This document shows positions 53,613 to 64,000 of a stretch of DNA of 64,000 bases, in pieces (positions within the stretch are counted from its first letter, which is position 1; every line of letters starts with the position of its first letter). Position numbers and translations under genes: made by a program. The notes under the pieces are model-generated. The model saw nothing but the letters and a program-made list of their open reading frames with translations, was not told the DNA's origin and searched no databases. Origin of the DNA: Odontocerum albicorne (Eukaryota > Arthropoda > Insecta > Trichoptera > Odontoceridae); NCBI GenBank assembly GCA_949825065.1, contig OX463859.1:24941847-25005846 (forward strand). Reading direction: 5' to 3'.

Positions 53613-54589
53613 CCGAATATTAAAAAAAAATATATCTCTTTGTATTTTCAGCTCTGATTTTAGATTTATTTAAAAAATTTCATATGAATTGATCTTATTA
53701 TTTTTAATGTGAATTGTCAACAATACCGATTCTCTTGAATTTTATTCCATTATCTCAGATCAAAATCCATTATTTATCTCAGTTCCTAGAAGGAATTTCT
53801 TAACCTTCTTAACTAAATATTTATGATTTTTATAATGCCAACTACAAAATATTTCTCAGTATATTTAAAAAAATTTACATTTTTTTTATAGAATTTTCGA
53901 TATATGTTTTTTTCCCCATAGAATTGTTTTTTTGTAATTTATGTTTTTATACGACATAACATATGGTAGGTACACATAAATATTTGATTTTTGATTTTTT
54001 TCTTTTGGATTGTACAATTGTGATACGCATAAGAAAATGATATGGGTGAGACAGTTTTAATTAAATTTAACAGACTCTGTAAAAATGACAGTTTGAATGA
54101 CATTTGTCATATCTTCTTTTAGGAAATTGAATTTTTCGGTTCTTAAAGGATAAAAAATATTTTGGAATCACTAAAATTTCTATATTTACCTGAAAAATGA
54201 TTTTGGATTTCGTTTTAAAAAAATGTGTTTTTTTTTTTAAATTTAAGTGATTGATATTGTATTGTATGCTTTATTGTTTACAATATAACTTGATGGGTTT
54301 ATTGCTTAGTGGAACTCTTTTCTTATCAACCAAAAATATATTAAAGTACCTTTGAAAAAATGAGCACTAACGGAAATTGACACCGCAACCCCCCCGGTAG
54401 CAAAAATTAACCACGAAAGTGGCCAATTTTTTACTTTCTGTTTAAACGACCATAAGCTTTTGATTCCTTTCATGTTTTAAATTAACAAAATATATGGACA
54501 ACAATGGCACTATCAAGAATGCCATCTAGTTATCTATGCCATTAGAGAAAAATATAAATTCGGGTGTTAAATGAACAAATAGTTAAACT
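53613..54589. other. Very AT-rich, nothing recognised
   Basis: Long T runs, no supported feature. Confidence 0.55.
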
Positions 54590-54780
54590 AGTTCGGAATT
54601 TAATCCTACTGGGAACGAACCAGAGGCGCTCGCTTGCTTAGCATAAATTTTAACCGTTAGACTACGGTCACCGATGTTATCTGTAATTAACGTTAGCCGA
54701 CAAGATGCTTGACTTCCATTCGAGAGCTTCGAGTGTGATTCCCAATGGTAATAAAAAATATTTAAAAAGGTTCCTTGTCT
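54590..54780. repeat. Two tRNA-like SINE heads, opposite orientation
   Basis: On the minus strand GGTGACCGTAGTCTAACGGT (near 54,672) followed by CTCTGGTTCGTTCCCAGTAG gives A- and B-box-like words. On the plus strand ACGTTAGCCGACAAGATGCT, then CTTCGAGTGTGATTCCC, gives a weaker second head followed by an A-rich run. The family is uncertain. Confidence 0.4.
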
Positions 54781-54999
54781 AATAAACGAGTTCTTAAGGT
54801 GACAATACTCGCACACGCAGACTACATATGCGAGTGTTGCTGTCTCTACACGTGTGGAAGCGTAACTTACACGTGCAATGATGCACTGCGAGTTCCGTTT
54901 CCCTCTTATTTAACCCAATTACTCGATTACTGGAGTCAAAAGTCATATTGCTCCTGGCCACGCTCTTTCAAATACTCGAATCCCTAAGTTGGGTATATT
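54781..54999. other. Spacer, nothing recognised
   Basis: No supported feature. Confidence 0.5.
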
Positions 55000-55132
55000 G
55001 AAAGGTACAATATAGAAAATAGAGTAAAATTTGGACTAATAGACTCATATATTTAACTTTTCGAAAGGTACAAAATGAAAGAGAGAGTAAAAGTTGGACT
55101 AATAGACTCATATAACTTTTCGAAATATAAAA
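55000..55132. repeat. ~68-bp tandem duplication
   Basis: GAAAGGTACAA-x-AT, GAGAGTAAAA(T/G)TTGGAC, TAATAGACTCATAT and AACTTTTCGAAA occur twice. Confidence 0.8.
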
Positions 55133-55588
55133 TAATTATACATTTTACGCCTTTAACTTCCTATCTAACACGCTACATTTGACTTAAATTATCACCGACG
55201 CGTTTGTCGGCATAAAAATGAACTCTGACACTCATCTAGTCTTTAAGATCGCTTGTGGAGGGAAACCCGATTATTATCTCGAAATCCGTCTTATTAACGG
55301 TTTTAAGGGTCGAAGTGAGATAAGAAGTTAAAAGTTAACTCTGCAATAAGCACAGCCTTAATCAATCATTTTGTATGTTTACGTAAAACACTTAATACAT
55401 TAAACAACTTTAGGGGATGAGGATATCACAAATATTTTTGATAAAAATTTGAAACTTAATTACAATACTAGATAAAAAATGCAATAAAGGGAGGATTTCT
55501 TAAAATAATTAGAAATATTCTGTTTTGAAATTCTAATCTTAGATATAAAGGTGTACCAAAACAAGTATATAGTGTAAATGTGAATTAA
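55133..55588. other. AT-rich, nothing recognised
   Basis: No supported feature. Confidence 0.55.
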
Positions 55589-56535
55589 ATGCGTGGTAAA
55601 ACAAGACAAGTGAGGTGCACTTCGGGAACTTTACCAGAATTTCCTGTAAAGGGGGGGGGAGGGGGTACATCAAGGATCGGTACTCAGTCCGCCACTGTTC
55701 ATCTTAGCCATAGACTATTTAACTTACCAGGAAATGAACAGTCTTCTAAAGATCCTACTATTTGCAGACGATATCGTATTAATAAGTGAAAAACATGTAG
55801 ACCTGCAAAATAGTCTGGAAAGGTGGAGAAGAATCTTGGAGGACAATGGATTGAAACTGAGCAGAAAGAAAACAGAGTATCTGTACCTAACATTTGAAAA
55901 CACAAATGCTGTCACTCCCGTAATTCGAATGGATGGAGAAACATTACCAAATTGTGACTACTTTAAGTATCTTGGGTCACTCATCCATAGCGATGGAGGA
56001 TGTGCAGCAGATGTAACACATAGAATTAGTGTAGGATGGATGAAGTTTAGATCAATAACGGGAGTTCTATGTGATCCGAAAATGCCAGTAGAGTGTAAAG
56101 GAAAAGTATACCAAACGATTGTCAGACCCGCACTCATCTATGGCTTCGAATGCTGGACGATGTATAACTCTTACTCTAGGCAACTAGAAACTGCTGAAAT
56201 GCGCACGCTAAGATGGTCAGCAGGTGTGTCCCTAAGAGACAAAATAAAAAGCTCACGCATTCGTGGAAGCCTAGGTGTTACAAACATCAACAGCAAGATG
56301 GTTGTGTTACAAACATCAACAGCAAGTTGGACGCAGAGCACCCGATCACATTGTGAACCAGGTAATCTCCATGGATGTTCCTCGAATAACAACCAGAGGA
56401 AGACCAAAGAATTCATGGGTGGTGCAAAAAGATAACCTGATGCAGAGGCACGGCCTGGGGGACGTAGTCCGGGACAGAAGAGCATACAACCTGAGGACGA
56501 GCAGAGCTGACCCCAACAGTCTTTGTAGACAATGA
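55589..56535 (+). pseudogene. RTE-type LINE: RT palm to C-terminus, frameshifted
   Basis: The fragment begins with RCTSGTLPEFPVK, then after a G9-A-G5 run continues in another frame as GVHQGSVLSPPLFILAIDYL. It next shows the RT catalytic box LLFADDIVLIS (near 55,757), DNGLKLSRKKTEYL and FKYLGSLIH, followed by VRPALIYGFECWTM and ETAEMRTLRWSAGV. Around 56,275-56,330 a 29-bp direct duplication (GTGTTACAAACATCAACAGC) shifts frame again. The C-terminus RGRPKNSWVVQKDNL...RAYNLRTSRADP then ends at 56,535. Motif order and C-terminus fit the RTE clade. Endonuclease and early RT motifs are missing, so it is a 5'-truncated, inactive copy. Confidence 0.9.
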
Positions 56536-56544
56536 GTTGGGATG

Positions 56545-56765
56545 GAGCCAGAGAGAAGAAGTAAAACAAGACCAAAGAATGTATGGTTGGATCAAGTAAA
56601 TGATATTTTGAAAGAAACACACGTGGAAACTCAGAGAAATCGTCCGAGTTGTACGAAAAGATTTATAGATGTAGAAGAGACGAAGGATGTGTGTTGATAT
56701 CGGAAAATATACATTATCTGCGTACCCCGATAGGAAAATAGCGTGATAATATATATAGTGGGTAT
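56545..56765 (+). pseudogene. LINE 3'-terminal relic (type L3), second copy
   Basis: The frame reads SKTRPKNVWLDQVNDILKET, HVETQRNRPSCTKRFIDVEE, TKDVC, stop. GAAAATAGCGTGATAATATA follows. Over 100 bp align with 28,065-28,260. It directly follows the RTE relic but is a different lineage, so the junction is an insertion boundary or a deletion. Confidence 0.78.
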
Positions 56766-57301
56766 GTAGAGTTTACCGTATTAAGTTAACTTATTTGGTT
56801 TGCATATACTTTTTAAATTTAAATTGGTTGCTCTATTTGGTTTGACTTTGACTTTTTAAATTTAAAATTTCTTTGCAGATTATGAAAAATTAACGCAGAA
56901 ACATTTAACACTACAACAATAAGCCTTAATCATCTTGCTATTCGTCAGAAATAATAAATCAATAATTGTTACGCTTAAAGCATTTCGACTAATGGTAGGA
57001 GATGAAGCTGAAGGACTTCAGATATAAATCAACCGAACGATCTATCCTTTTGGAACCATGGTTAAATATAATAAGAATGAACAATATACAAGTGTTAGTT
57101 ATGTGTCGTTTGTAGACGGGCCACTGCATAGTGGCTAGTCACCTTTACAGAATGAGTATTGTGGAAAATTCCCTGCTGCTAATGTGGTATGGATGATGGA
57201 ATTACAGACCATGCATTTTTCGGTTGTCCTTTGCGAGACAGATAGTGTAGCTTTCCAGAATATATATTTTTTCACAAAATCTTCTTAAACTTTCTATAGA
57301 C
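56766..57301. other. AT-rich, nothing recognised
   Basis: No supported feature. Confidence 0.5.
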
Positions 57302-58040
57302 TCAAAAGTCTGTTACTGCAGGATTGTCCTCCTATGATGCTGAGCTCCAGCTATCTCTCCATCGTTTCGGGGGTCTCCCTGGTGGACGCCGTCCATCCGG
57401 CACCCTATGCAGAGCTATGTATAGAATTATTATGGAATTCACTCTCTGTACCAGTATCGTCGATGCTGCCGTCCCCATCTGACTACATCTTGGACCTCAC
57501 AGACCTCTCGGATTGTGGTGTTCCTTACACGATCACGCAAAGTCTTCCCAGCAATAGCGCGTAGAGTTCTCATTTCCGTTATTCTTAGCATACTTTTTGT
57601 CCTGACAGTGTCTGCCCTCGCTTCGATGTCATATGTGAGGATAGGTCACACACAGGTCTTATAAATGCGTTCCTTGCTATCCGTTCTCATATCATTATTC
57701 CTCCATATGACATCTCTCAGGCAGCCCGCCACAACTGCAGCTTTATCTACCTGGGGCCTTACTTCTCTGGGGAGGTCATGAGAGCTGAGCAGTTCACTGC
57801 CAAGATATCTGAACTGGGTTGCTTGTTCAATTGGCTCATCATGTACTGAGATTCTGCACTCTAGTGGGTCTTTGGAGAATATCTTACACTTGGTTTTTGC
57901 TACGGATATAGTCATATTGTACTTTGAGCAGGATTCATCGAACTTTGTGAGCATTCTCTGTAAGTCATTTTTATTTTCGGCTATGAGTGTAGCGTCGTCA
58001 GCATAACAGAGAATTGTCGTCAGCATAACACAGAAACAAA
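57302..58040 (-). pseudogene. LINE RT relic on the minus strand (type L2)
   Basis: From the 5' side the minus strand reads ILCYADDATLIAENKNDLQR (RT catalytic YADD box), MTISVAKTKCKIF, QFRYLGSELLSSHDLPREVR and RIYKTCV. A TGA falls in V-x-PILTYDIEAR, and MLRITEMRTLRAIAGKTLRD, RVRNTTIREVC and GRPPKRWRDSW follow, to a stop near 57,302. Two further stops and a short disordered stretch lie near 57,430. At the 5' edge a 22-bp tandem duplication repeats TCGTCAGCATAACA. It is truncated upstream of the YADD box. The overlapping 76-codon plus-strand frame is its shadow. Confidence 0.88.
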
Positions 58041-58104
58041 ATCTTATCTTATATCTTAATTTTGTGATCCAAGAAAAACAATATGAAACATGATATTTTG
58101 TACT

Positions 58105-58935
58105 GTTTTTTTGAAAGATTCGAACTGGATGCCAAGAAATAAATTTAAATTAAATCCAAGTACAAGTAAAACGGAATTTCTCTGGGTAGCTTGACCGCGT
58201 AGATGGATTGTGGATGGGGATGCTTTATCAGTTATGGGTATTAGTATCTTTCTTGGAGTCTTTCTTGACACTAAGCTATCCTTTGATAGACAAATTGGTA
58301 ATATGATTTCTTCAGGTTTCTTCAGTTTTAGATACTTGAATTTGTACGTCAATGCCTTCCAGCAAGGGGCATAAATACTTTATGTTAATTTATTCATATA
58401 TTTTGTCGCGTTTGAATAATTGAAACTATCTATATTCTGGTTTGCTTGATTCACTCATTTTTAGACTCCAGTCAGTTTTAAATGCAGTTGTTCGACTAAT
58501 ATACGGTTGCCATAAATATGTGCCTCTTCTAAAACGTCTACACTAACTTAAGTGTCGTGAACGAGTTGATTTCAAACGTCTCTTTGTATTCAAGTGTCTT
58601 AATGGAACGTCTCCATTCTATCTTTTGATTCAGTGTCTGAGGAATGTTTCTTTGGAGGGAAATAGAGCTTTGAAGTCGATTTTTTTTTTCATGTTATAAA
58701 TTTGTTGTTCCAAATCAATTCAATAAGGCGATCCGTTGCTGGTCCTGTGGGGTGGAATGATCTGCCATGTAGTTTAGACATATTGGTTACATGTGTAGCT
58801 TTAGAAAACACGTCAAAATAATCCTTTTTGGGAGGTCTTATCAACATTTTTGAATGGGTTCGAATCCTGACTTACTCGTAGAGTGCCCTTGATGAAAATT
58901 TGTTCTGTATGGCACTATAAACTTCGTCGTTTTAT
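58105..58935 (+). pseudogene. CR1/L2-like LINE relic, heavily decayed
   Basis: Plus-strand frames give KFKLNPSTSKTEFLWVA, then FLGVFLDTKLSFDRQIGNMI, RYLNLYVNA and RSVAGPVGWNDLPCSL. These match the order LN-x-x-KTE-x-LW...FLGV-x-LD-x-x-LSF...RSF-x-VA-P-x-LWN-LP of CR1/L2-type LINEs. More than ten stops and several frameshifts occur. The 3' end carries GGGTTCGAATCCTGACTTAC and a TTATTATTATT tail, a microsatellite end typical of such LINEs. It is older than the neighbouring relics. Confidence 0.7.
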
Positions 58936-59015
58936 TATTATTATTTTTACCTGTAAATAAAAATTATTTTTACATATAAATAAAAAATTATAATTTAAAT
59001 TCTAAAAGTTATGGG

Positions 59016-59338
59016 CTGACCAAATGGTACGACTTATTATGCTGTACCCTGTATGTTAATTTGATAATACGCAGGTGTTTCTTTCTGATTGATATTATAT
59101 GTTGGTTATTTAAATGTTCTGATATTAATAATTTTTGTTACATAAGAGTTTTGGTATTTATGCGCACACTCATACCTGACCAAATGATACGACTTATTAT
59201 GCCGTACCCTGTATGTAAATTTGATAATACACAGGTGTTTCTTTCTGATTGATATTATATGTTGATCATTTAAATGTTCTGATATTAATCATTTTTGTTA
59301 CATAATAATTTTGGTATTTATGCGCACTCTCATACCTG
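59016..59338. repeat. 161-bp tandem duplication
   Basis: GACCAAATG(G/A)TACGACTTAT TATGC starts at 59,017 and 59,178. CAGGTGTTTCTTTCTGATTG and TTGGTATTTATGCGCAC follow in both. The two copies are about 93 percent alike. Confidence 0.92.
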
Positions 59339-60160
59339 AATTTTTATTTTATTAACTGTTTGAATGGTTTAAATCGACCTTACACTGTTCAAATTAGTAA
59401 ATAACTACATTAACGCACCACATCGACAATTAGTTTTCAAGTGTTACTTTTCTGAGAAACGATACTTAATTGAATAAACTTAAAATGGTACAGAATAAAG
59501 TAAGGATGAATATTTTAAAATAAAGTTACGAGACTAGTATTGAGGTTACACTCAATACATGTGCACAGTGAAACAAATATTATGTCTTGATCAATATTTT
59601 TTAGTTACCAAAGTATGCCCAAAAATGCCAAAGTATGTCTAAAAATGTGTGATGTATAACATAATACAGAGGTTCATTAAACAGCTTCACGAGACGAACC
59701 GATGGCTACCAAATCCCAAAATGAGAAAATATCGAAATAGATTTCAAAGTTAAAAATATTTTAACGAATAGCCAAATACTATTCTAGAAAAACTTTATTT
59801 TTGTATTAAAAAATGATATAATTAAAATATTTAAATGGTTTTCGGGTGTAAAAGTTTAAATCAGTTTATAATTATTTTTGAACTAAACAATTAAAATCTC
59901 TTCAAAGGCACTTGTACAAAATTGAAACTTACTGCATTGAATTTAGAATTCATCTTAGAAATAAAAAAACACGCATAAGTTAAAAATAATACGCTTAAGA
60001 TGAAAATGAAAAAAAAAAACACATGTTAACAATATTTATCACCATTCTTGTGTGTTTGAAAATATATTTGACACGAAGACTAACTAACGAAGGTCCACGT
60101 ATATATGAACCATTTATATATTTTCCTATATATGATAGTGCATTCGAATTTTGGTCGAGT
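59339..60160. other. AT-rich, nothing recognised
   Basis: No supported feature. Confidence 0.55.
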
Positions 60161-60345
60161 ATAATGTAGGTGTCAGACCAAAGCTTAGGTGGATGGATGG
60201 GGTGCAGAATGATGCAAACGTGATTGGCATCAGGGGCTGGAGGAGTGCATCCCAGGATAGGGGGGAATGGCAACGACTGCTGGAGGAGGCCGGGGCCCAC
60301 AATGGGCTGTAGTGCCATTGATGATGATGATGATAATGTAGGTGT
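60161..60345 (+). mobile_element. 159-bp LINE 3'-end insertion with 13-bp target duplication
   Basis: ATAATGTAGGTGT at 60,161-60,173 is repeated exactly at 60,333-60,345. Between them the plus strand reads RPKLRWMDGVQNDANVIGIR, GWRSASQDRGEWQRLLEEAG, AHNGL, stop at 60,310-60,312, then a TGA/GAT repeat. This is the very C-terminus and 3' tail of a LINE. The (TGA)n tail and the long target duplication are what target-primed reverse transcription leaves. It is a severely 5'-truncated but still well-preserved copy. Confidence 0.9.
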
Positions 60346-60513
60346 AAAGACGTCCATGGCTGCGCGGTAACGCACTGGACTTCCGTGCGGAAGGTCGTCG
60401 GTTCGAACCTCGCGCTCTGCTACTCCCCTCGAACGACACAATCATTTTCCGCTTAGTATTCGAAGGTATAAGGATTCTTATGACTTCGGTCATATCTATT
60501 CTTAAAAAAAAAA
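60346..60513 (+). mobile_element. SINE family 2, well-preserved copy
   Basis: A tRNA-like head has CATGGCTGCGCGGTAACGCA (A-box region) and CGGTTCGAACCTCG (B box GGTTCGAACC). The body is CTCCCCTCGAACGACACAAT. The tail is GGATTCTTATGACTTCGGTC ATAT, then an A run. The stem-loop at 60,479-60,494 has a canonical C-TTCG-G loop. A second copy lies at 43.8 kb. It is unrelated in body and tail to SINE family A. Confidence 0.85.
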
Positions 60514-61084
60514 CATTCTTTGGTTTTGAGAAAATATCTACATCTTTTTCTCTAAAGTAAGGTCTGTTATCATAAAGATTTTCTCTTTAAAGATGTTGAT
60601 TCCCGTCTATCCTTTTATCCGTTTTGAGGTATTTAGGGATGACTGCCAGTGTTACATTGTCATATAGGGAACACTTGAACTATCCATCCTTTCTTATACA
60701 TAGCCTTGCCAGTGTTTTCTGCAGTTTCTACCCCATCTCACAATGTCTTCTATTTCACATATTCTTAGATACAAAAGTATTTTAATTTATTTCGAATAGT
60801 TTTACCAGCAATAATTTTGAAGGTTTTCGTTTAAAGCAGAATGATTTCACACTTAAATGTGGAAAAGTTGTACAACACATAAAAAAAAACTAAATTTTAT
60901 CACATTAAAGTGTCAATAAATTTGGTTTTCAATCGTATTTCAATTATTTGTCAATTGTGTTTGTATTTTTGCGTAGTGTGTGCTGTGCACCTTTCGACGG
61001 TCCCGTATTGTGTTGGTAACATGTGATTTTACAATTTGATAGCTTTATATTCTAAAAGTTTTTAATGCACTCGTACTTGGGTAT
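60514..61084. other. AT-rich, nothing firm recognised
   Basis: TGTGCACCTTTCGACGGTCC CGTATTGTG (near 60,985) resembles 45,350-45,395, a possible dispersed repeat. Confidence 0.4.
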
Positions 61085-61230
61085 ATTTTTTTTGTTTATT
61101 CTGACAAACTTAATGTGTTAAGGATTCACTACTGGCTTTTTTGTATTTTTTGTTATTTTGTATATTCTGACAAACTTATTGTGTTAAGCATTCACTGCTG
61201 GCTCTTTTATATTTTTTGTTATTTTTGTTA
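61085..61230. repeat. ~71-bp tandem duplication
   Basis: TATTCTGACAAACTTA(A/T)TGT GTTAAG, ATTCACT and CTGGCT(C/T)TT occur twice. Confidence 0.88.
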
Positions 61231-61779
61231 TAATGTAAATTGTACCGTTAACTTATAAATAAATAATTCCGTTTTGAAACGCAGTTCTACAATATAAATA
61301 TCAAATCAAATAATAAGTTTTCGTTTCATTAGTTCTGAGGAAACTATAAACGCAAGTCATGATTGGCCTCAAGCAAGTTTCATAGATTTTGACCTAACTA
61401 TATAATATCATGTATTTGTTATTCCAGACCATGTATTCTAGATATCCTGAGATCGCCATGGTATTAATTTGAAAAAGCATTTTATTATACTAGACCATTA
61501 TAATGTTCAAATTGTTTTCCGGACTTATTGCCATTTTGAGTTAGTAAGCTTAAATTATTACCAATGTTTCGATGGAGTTTCAGCCTTCATTCTTAGGATG
61601 TGACAAAAAAACATAATAATAAATAAACAAATGTTTTCAAATGTTCAATACGGAATTCTCTCCAAAAATAATTAAAGTATATTTTGTTTTATTTTAGAAG
61701 TAAACACTTTTTAAAAGGTTTATCACATTTATTAATTAACTTTTTTACATGTATATATTACCTACAATATTTTAACATA
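61231..61779. other. AT-rich, nothing recognised
   Basis: No supported feature. Confidence 0.55.
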
Positions 61780-61840
61780 TTGTTTTTTTTTGGCCAAGAG
61801 GTAATCTCTTACAACCAAACTATAATTGTTTTACAAAGTT
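61780..61840 (-). repeat. SINE A / element B tail fragment
   Basis: The minus strand reads AGTTTGGTTGTAAGAGATTA CC and TTGGCC with an A run, the common 3' tail; the head is missing. Confidence 0.5.
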
Positions 61841-62740
61841 ATTCGTTAATGGGAGAGAATTTGCATTTTTGATGGTGAAGAAAATACCAACCAAAATAGT
61901 AAAAACAACATAAATACAAAAACATTAAATCAAACACAAATTTAACGATGAATGTGAAAAAGAGATTGAAAAGGGGGTTGTTTCATGAATTGGAATAGTT
62001 TTCAGTTTTCGTAAGAAATTACAATGAAGCAGGTAAAACAAGTGTAAACCTAATTACTTGAGAGTTTATAAACAATAGAAATGAGTTGATTGTTTCGTGT
62101 TTGAGAAGTACAATAGAAGAAATTTGGACTATAACGTAATTTGTGTAGAAAATGGTCAATATAGACTACCTACGCATTAATATTGTCACAAATGAGACAA
62201 AAGCCGAATTGTTTACTCACAATAATATAAATTAATTTATTGTACATTTATTTAAGTACTTGCTTTTTTAAGAAACAATAGCAAGTCATTGACATAGTTT
62301 TAAAATTAGATTTAATTTAGCGTTCAATATAAAATAAACATAACATTATTATCTAATAAAGCACATCTAAGTCAACCTTATCTTAAAATTTCCTCCCCTT
62401 TTTGAAGGCTGACGATCATCATAGCTATTTTGAATCTTAAAGCAGCACCTCTGATCAAGGATATGGCACCACAGTGCAACGATTCCCGAAATTTCTTCAA
62501 CCAGAAGTTGCGTCTTTCTCTTTTTGACTGTGGATAACATTTTTCTTGATTTATTCGTTTCAATATGTCGAAGTTTGTTAACCCACGAGACACCGCATTA
62601 TTTTATAGCACCACATTTCAAAAGTTTCTTGTGATAGCTTACGTAAATGTCCATACTTCATCATCACAAATGTGCACGGAAAATATGTAAGAACGCAAAT
62701 TGTTATACATAAGTCGAGGTAGAAATCTTTATTGTAGAAT
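61841..62740. other. Unassigned; one 71-codon frame
   Basis: The minus-strand frame at 62,378-62,593 (MSRGLTNFDILKRINQEKCY...) has protein-like composition, with many charged residues, but no family I recognise. It could be a decayed transposon or an exon fragment. Confidence 0.35.
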
Positions 62741-62850
62741 AAAACCTGCATTTTGACGAAGCAACTTTGTTATAGAAGAAAACCTGCACTTTGATGACGC
62801 AACTTTGTTATACAAGAAAACTTGCATTTTGATGAAGCAATTTTATACCA
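62741..62850. repeat. ~40-bp tandem repeat, 3 copies
   Basis: AAACCTGCATTTTGACGAAG CAACTTTGTTATA and variants occur three times in succession. Confidence 0.9.
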
Positions 62851-63551
62851 TCTCCATTTTTATTTTGATCTCTTAAAACTGAACCCAATTAATTAGTTCG
62901 TTGTTTGGTATGTCATTTTATTTGTTACCTCTTAGTGCTTTAATTTTTGATGGACTTAAAATTTAATGCAATCTGGCGTACGATAGCAAACATTCAATCA
63001 AATTTCATATTTGAATTGATATTTAATATAGGTTCCCGTGACAAGAGATTTTTATCTACAAAATACACGAAATTGTTGTAAATGCTTAAGTACTGTACAA
63101 CACAAACTTGGAATATTTAGAAGTAGAGATCCTCGGTACGAAAAGCTCTAAACTCTTAAAAAAAAAGGAAAACATTATGCTTTTCAAAGTAAAACAGCAT
63201 GCCTTGTCTGAACATATTATAATTGTGGTTCTAGTGACAAGAGTTTATAAACTCCAAAGCAATGAAAGTTGCTCAATTTGATACAGAAATTAAGTGATAA
63301 ATTTTACCATTAATTAATAAACAAAAACTCTATAGTCAATACTCGTATAAATAAATAAATATTATTTTTCTTTATCTAAAGCGAAATAAAGAAATAATGA
63401 GTTTAAATTTAACACAACATGGTTTTTCTAAAACATGTCAACAGCCTTACTTCACCTCAGATTTTGGAATAATAATTTTAAAATTATTCGTGTTTAGTAA
63501 TGTGAAACTCCTTAAGAAAATTGCTTCAACGTAAATCATTTCGGACTTAAT
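62851..63551. other. AT-rich, nothing recognised
   Basis: No supported feature. Confidence 0.55.
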
Positions 63552-63725
63552 TTTTAGACCTGCTGCATATTATCCAGTTCTTTTAGACCTGCTGCATATT
63601 ATCCAGTTCTTTTAGACCTGCTGCATATTATCCAGTTCTTTTAGACCTGCTGCATATTATCCAGTTCTTTTAGACCTGCTGCATATTATCCAGTTCTTTT
63701 AGACCTGCTGCATATTATCCAGTTC
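63552..63725. repeat. 29-bp tandem repeat, 6 identical copies
   Basis: Units starting TTTTAGACCTGCTGCATATT begin at 63,552, 63,581, 63,610, 63,639, 63,668 and 63,697. I see no difference between them, which points to recent expansion. Confidence 0.97.
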
Positions 63726-63764
63726 TTTTTCTCTGTGTTTTTTTAGTAAAACAAGAACATTTTC

Positions 63765-63852
63765 TTGAGCTCCGGGGCCAAGCTGGTTTGCCTCGTGTTT
63801 TCCAATTCGGTTTTTACTCGTACTGTATACAATGAAAGTGTAACACGAATAA
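63765..63852 (+). repeat. SINE family A fragment with internal deletion
   Basis: GAGCTCCGGGGCCAAGCTGG T resembles the head start. TTTTTACTCGTACTGTATAC AATGAAAGTGTAACAC is the family terminus. The B box and tail palindrome are missing. Confidence 0.45.
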
Positions 63853-64000
63853 TATTTTTAATATTTATTGTATTATTTTCAGTCAACCACAACTTTCGTT
63901 AGTTAAAATAATCAACCAGTTTTTAACCAATTCATTTAACTACAAAATAACAGCAGTCCTCTTCTTTGGAATTTGCAGTTGGCACACAATAAAGTGTGAT

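Noticed and set aside
55734..56435. 233-codon frame as an intact gene
   Set aside because: It is the middle of a frameshifted RTE-type LINE; the true reading continues in other frames on both sides.
60350..60425. Genuine tRNA gene
   Set aside because: A and B boxes are present, but the head runs into a SINE body with a stem-loop and A tail, and a second copy exists.

Overview
This window looks like gene-poor, AT-rich, repeat-dense DNA from an insect or other arthropod genome. The pointers are several mariner-family DNA transposons, piggyBac and Helitron relics, many 5'-truncated non-LTR retrotransposon (LINE) ends, two tRNA-derived SINE families, and interstitial (CCTAA)n blocks, the complement of the TTAGG insect telomere repeat. 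I found no host protein-coding gene, tRNA or rRNA gene that I can defend. Nearly every reading frame of 60-150 codons is either transposon-derived or an artefact of a tandem repeat.

Layout. 1-560: decayed piggyBac C-terminus, with a paralogue at 22,295-22,790. 960-6,450: LINE ends, SINE copies and dispersed repeats in AT-rich DNA. 6,454-16,237: one structurally complete LTR retrotransposon on the minus strand, with LTRs of 833 and 847 bp, a 4-bp target duplication, a Lys-like primer site and a polypurine tract. Its ~8.1 kb interior carries no gag or pol and consists largely of successive tandem arrays. It resembles a LARD (large non-autonomous LTR derivative), and the near-identical LTRs indicate a recent insertion. 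16.2-24.2 kb: a mariner remnant, a 230-bp duplication, a degenerate satellite, a fold-back repeat, telomere-like repeats, the second piggyBac relic and a 35-bp minisatellite. 24.5-29 kb: a MITE relic, a deleted mariner, a 61-bp minisatellite and a LINE end.

29.2-33.5 kb: a ~117-bp minisatellite split by a 1,288-bp mariner with six nonsense codons, then a second 954-bp mariner whose in-frame deletion leaves an open frame with the catalytic DD34D core but no DNA-binding domain. 33.7-36.1 kb: a MITE with a nested SINE, a tandem duplication, and a Helitron 3' end with helicase remnant. 36.6-47.0 kb: a field of SINEs plus three copies of a non-tRNA element sharing the SINE 3' tail, and a 179-bp palindromic MITE. 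48.4-53.6 kb: LINE and Tc1/mariner relics, a 43-bp-arm perfect palindrome and small tandem arrays. 55.6-60.5 kb: at least five LINE fragments of different lineages, one with an intact 13-bp target duplication, next to a second SINE family with a cUUCGg stem-loop. 61-64 kb: AT-rich DNA with three short tandem arrays.

The window therefore records layered transposition: old LINE, piggyBac and Helitron debris, then SINE and mariner insertions, then a very recent large LTR insertion. The most unusual object is the 9.8-kb non-coding LTR element built from tandem repeats.
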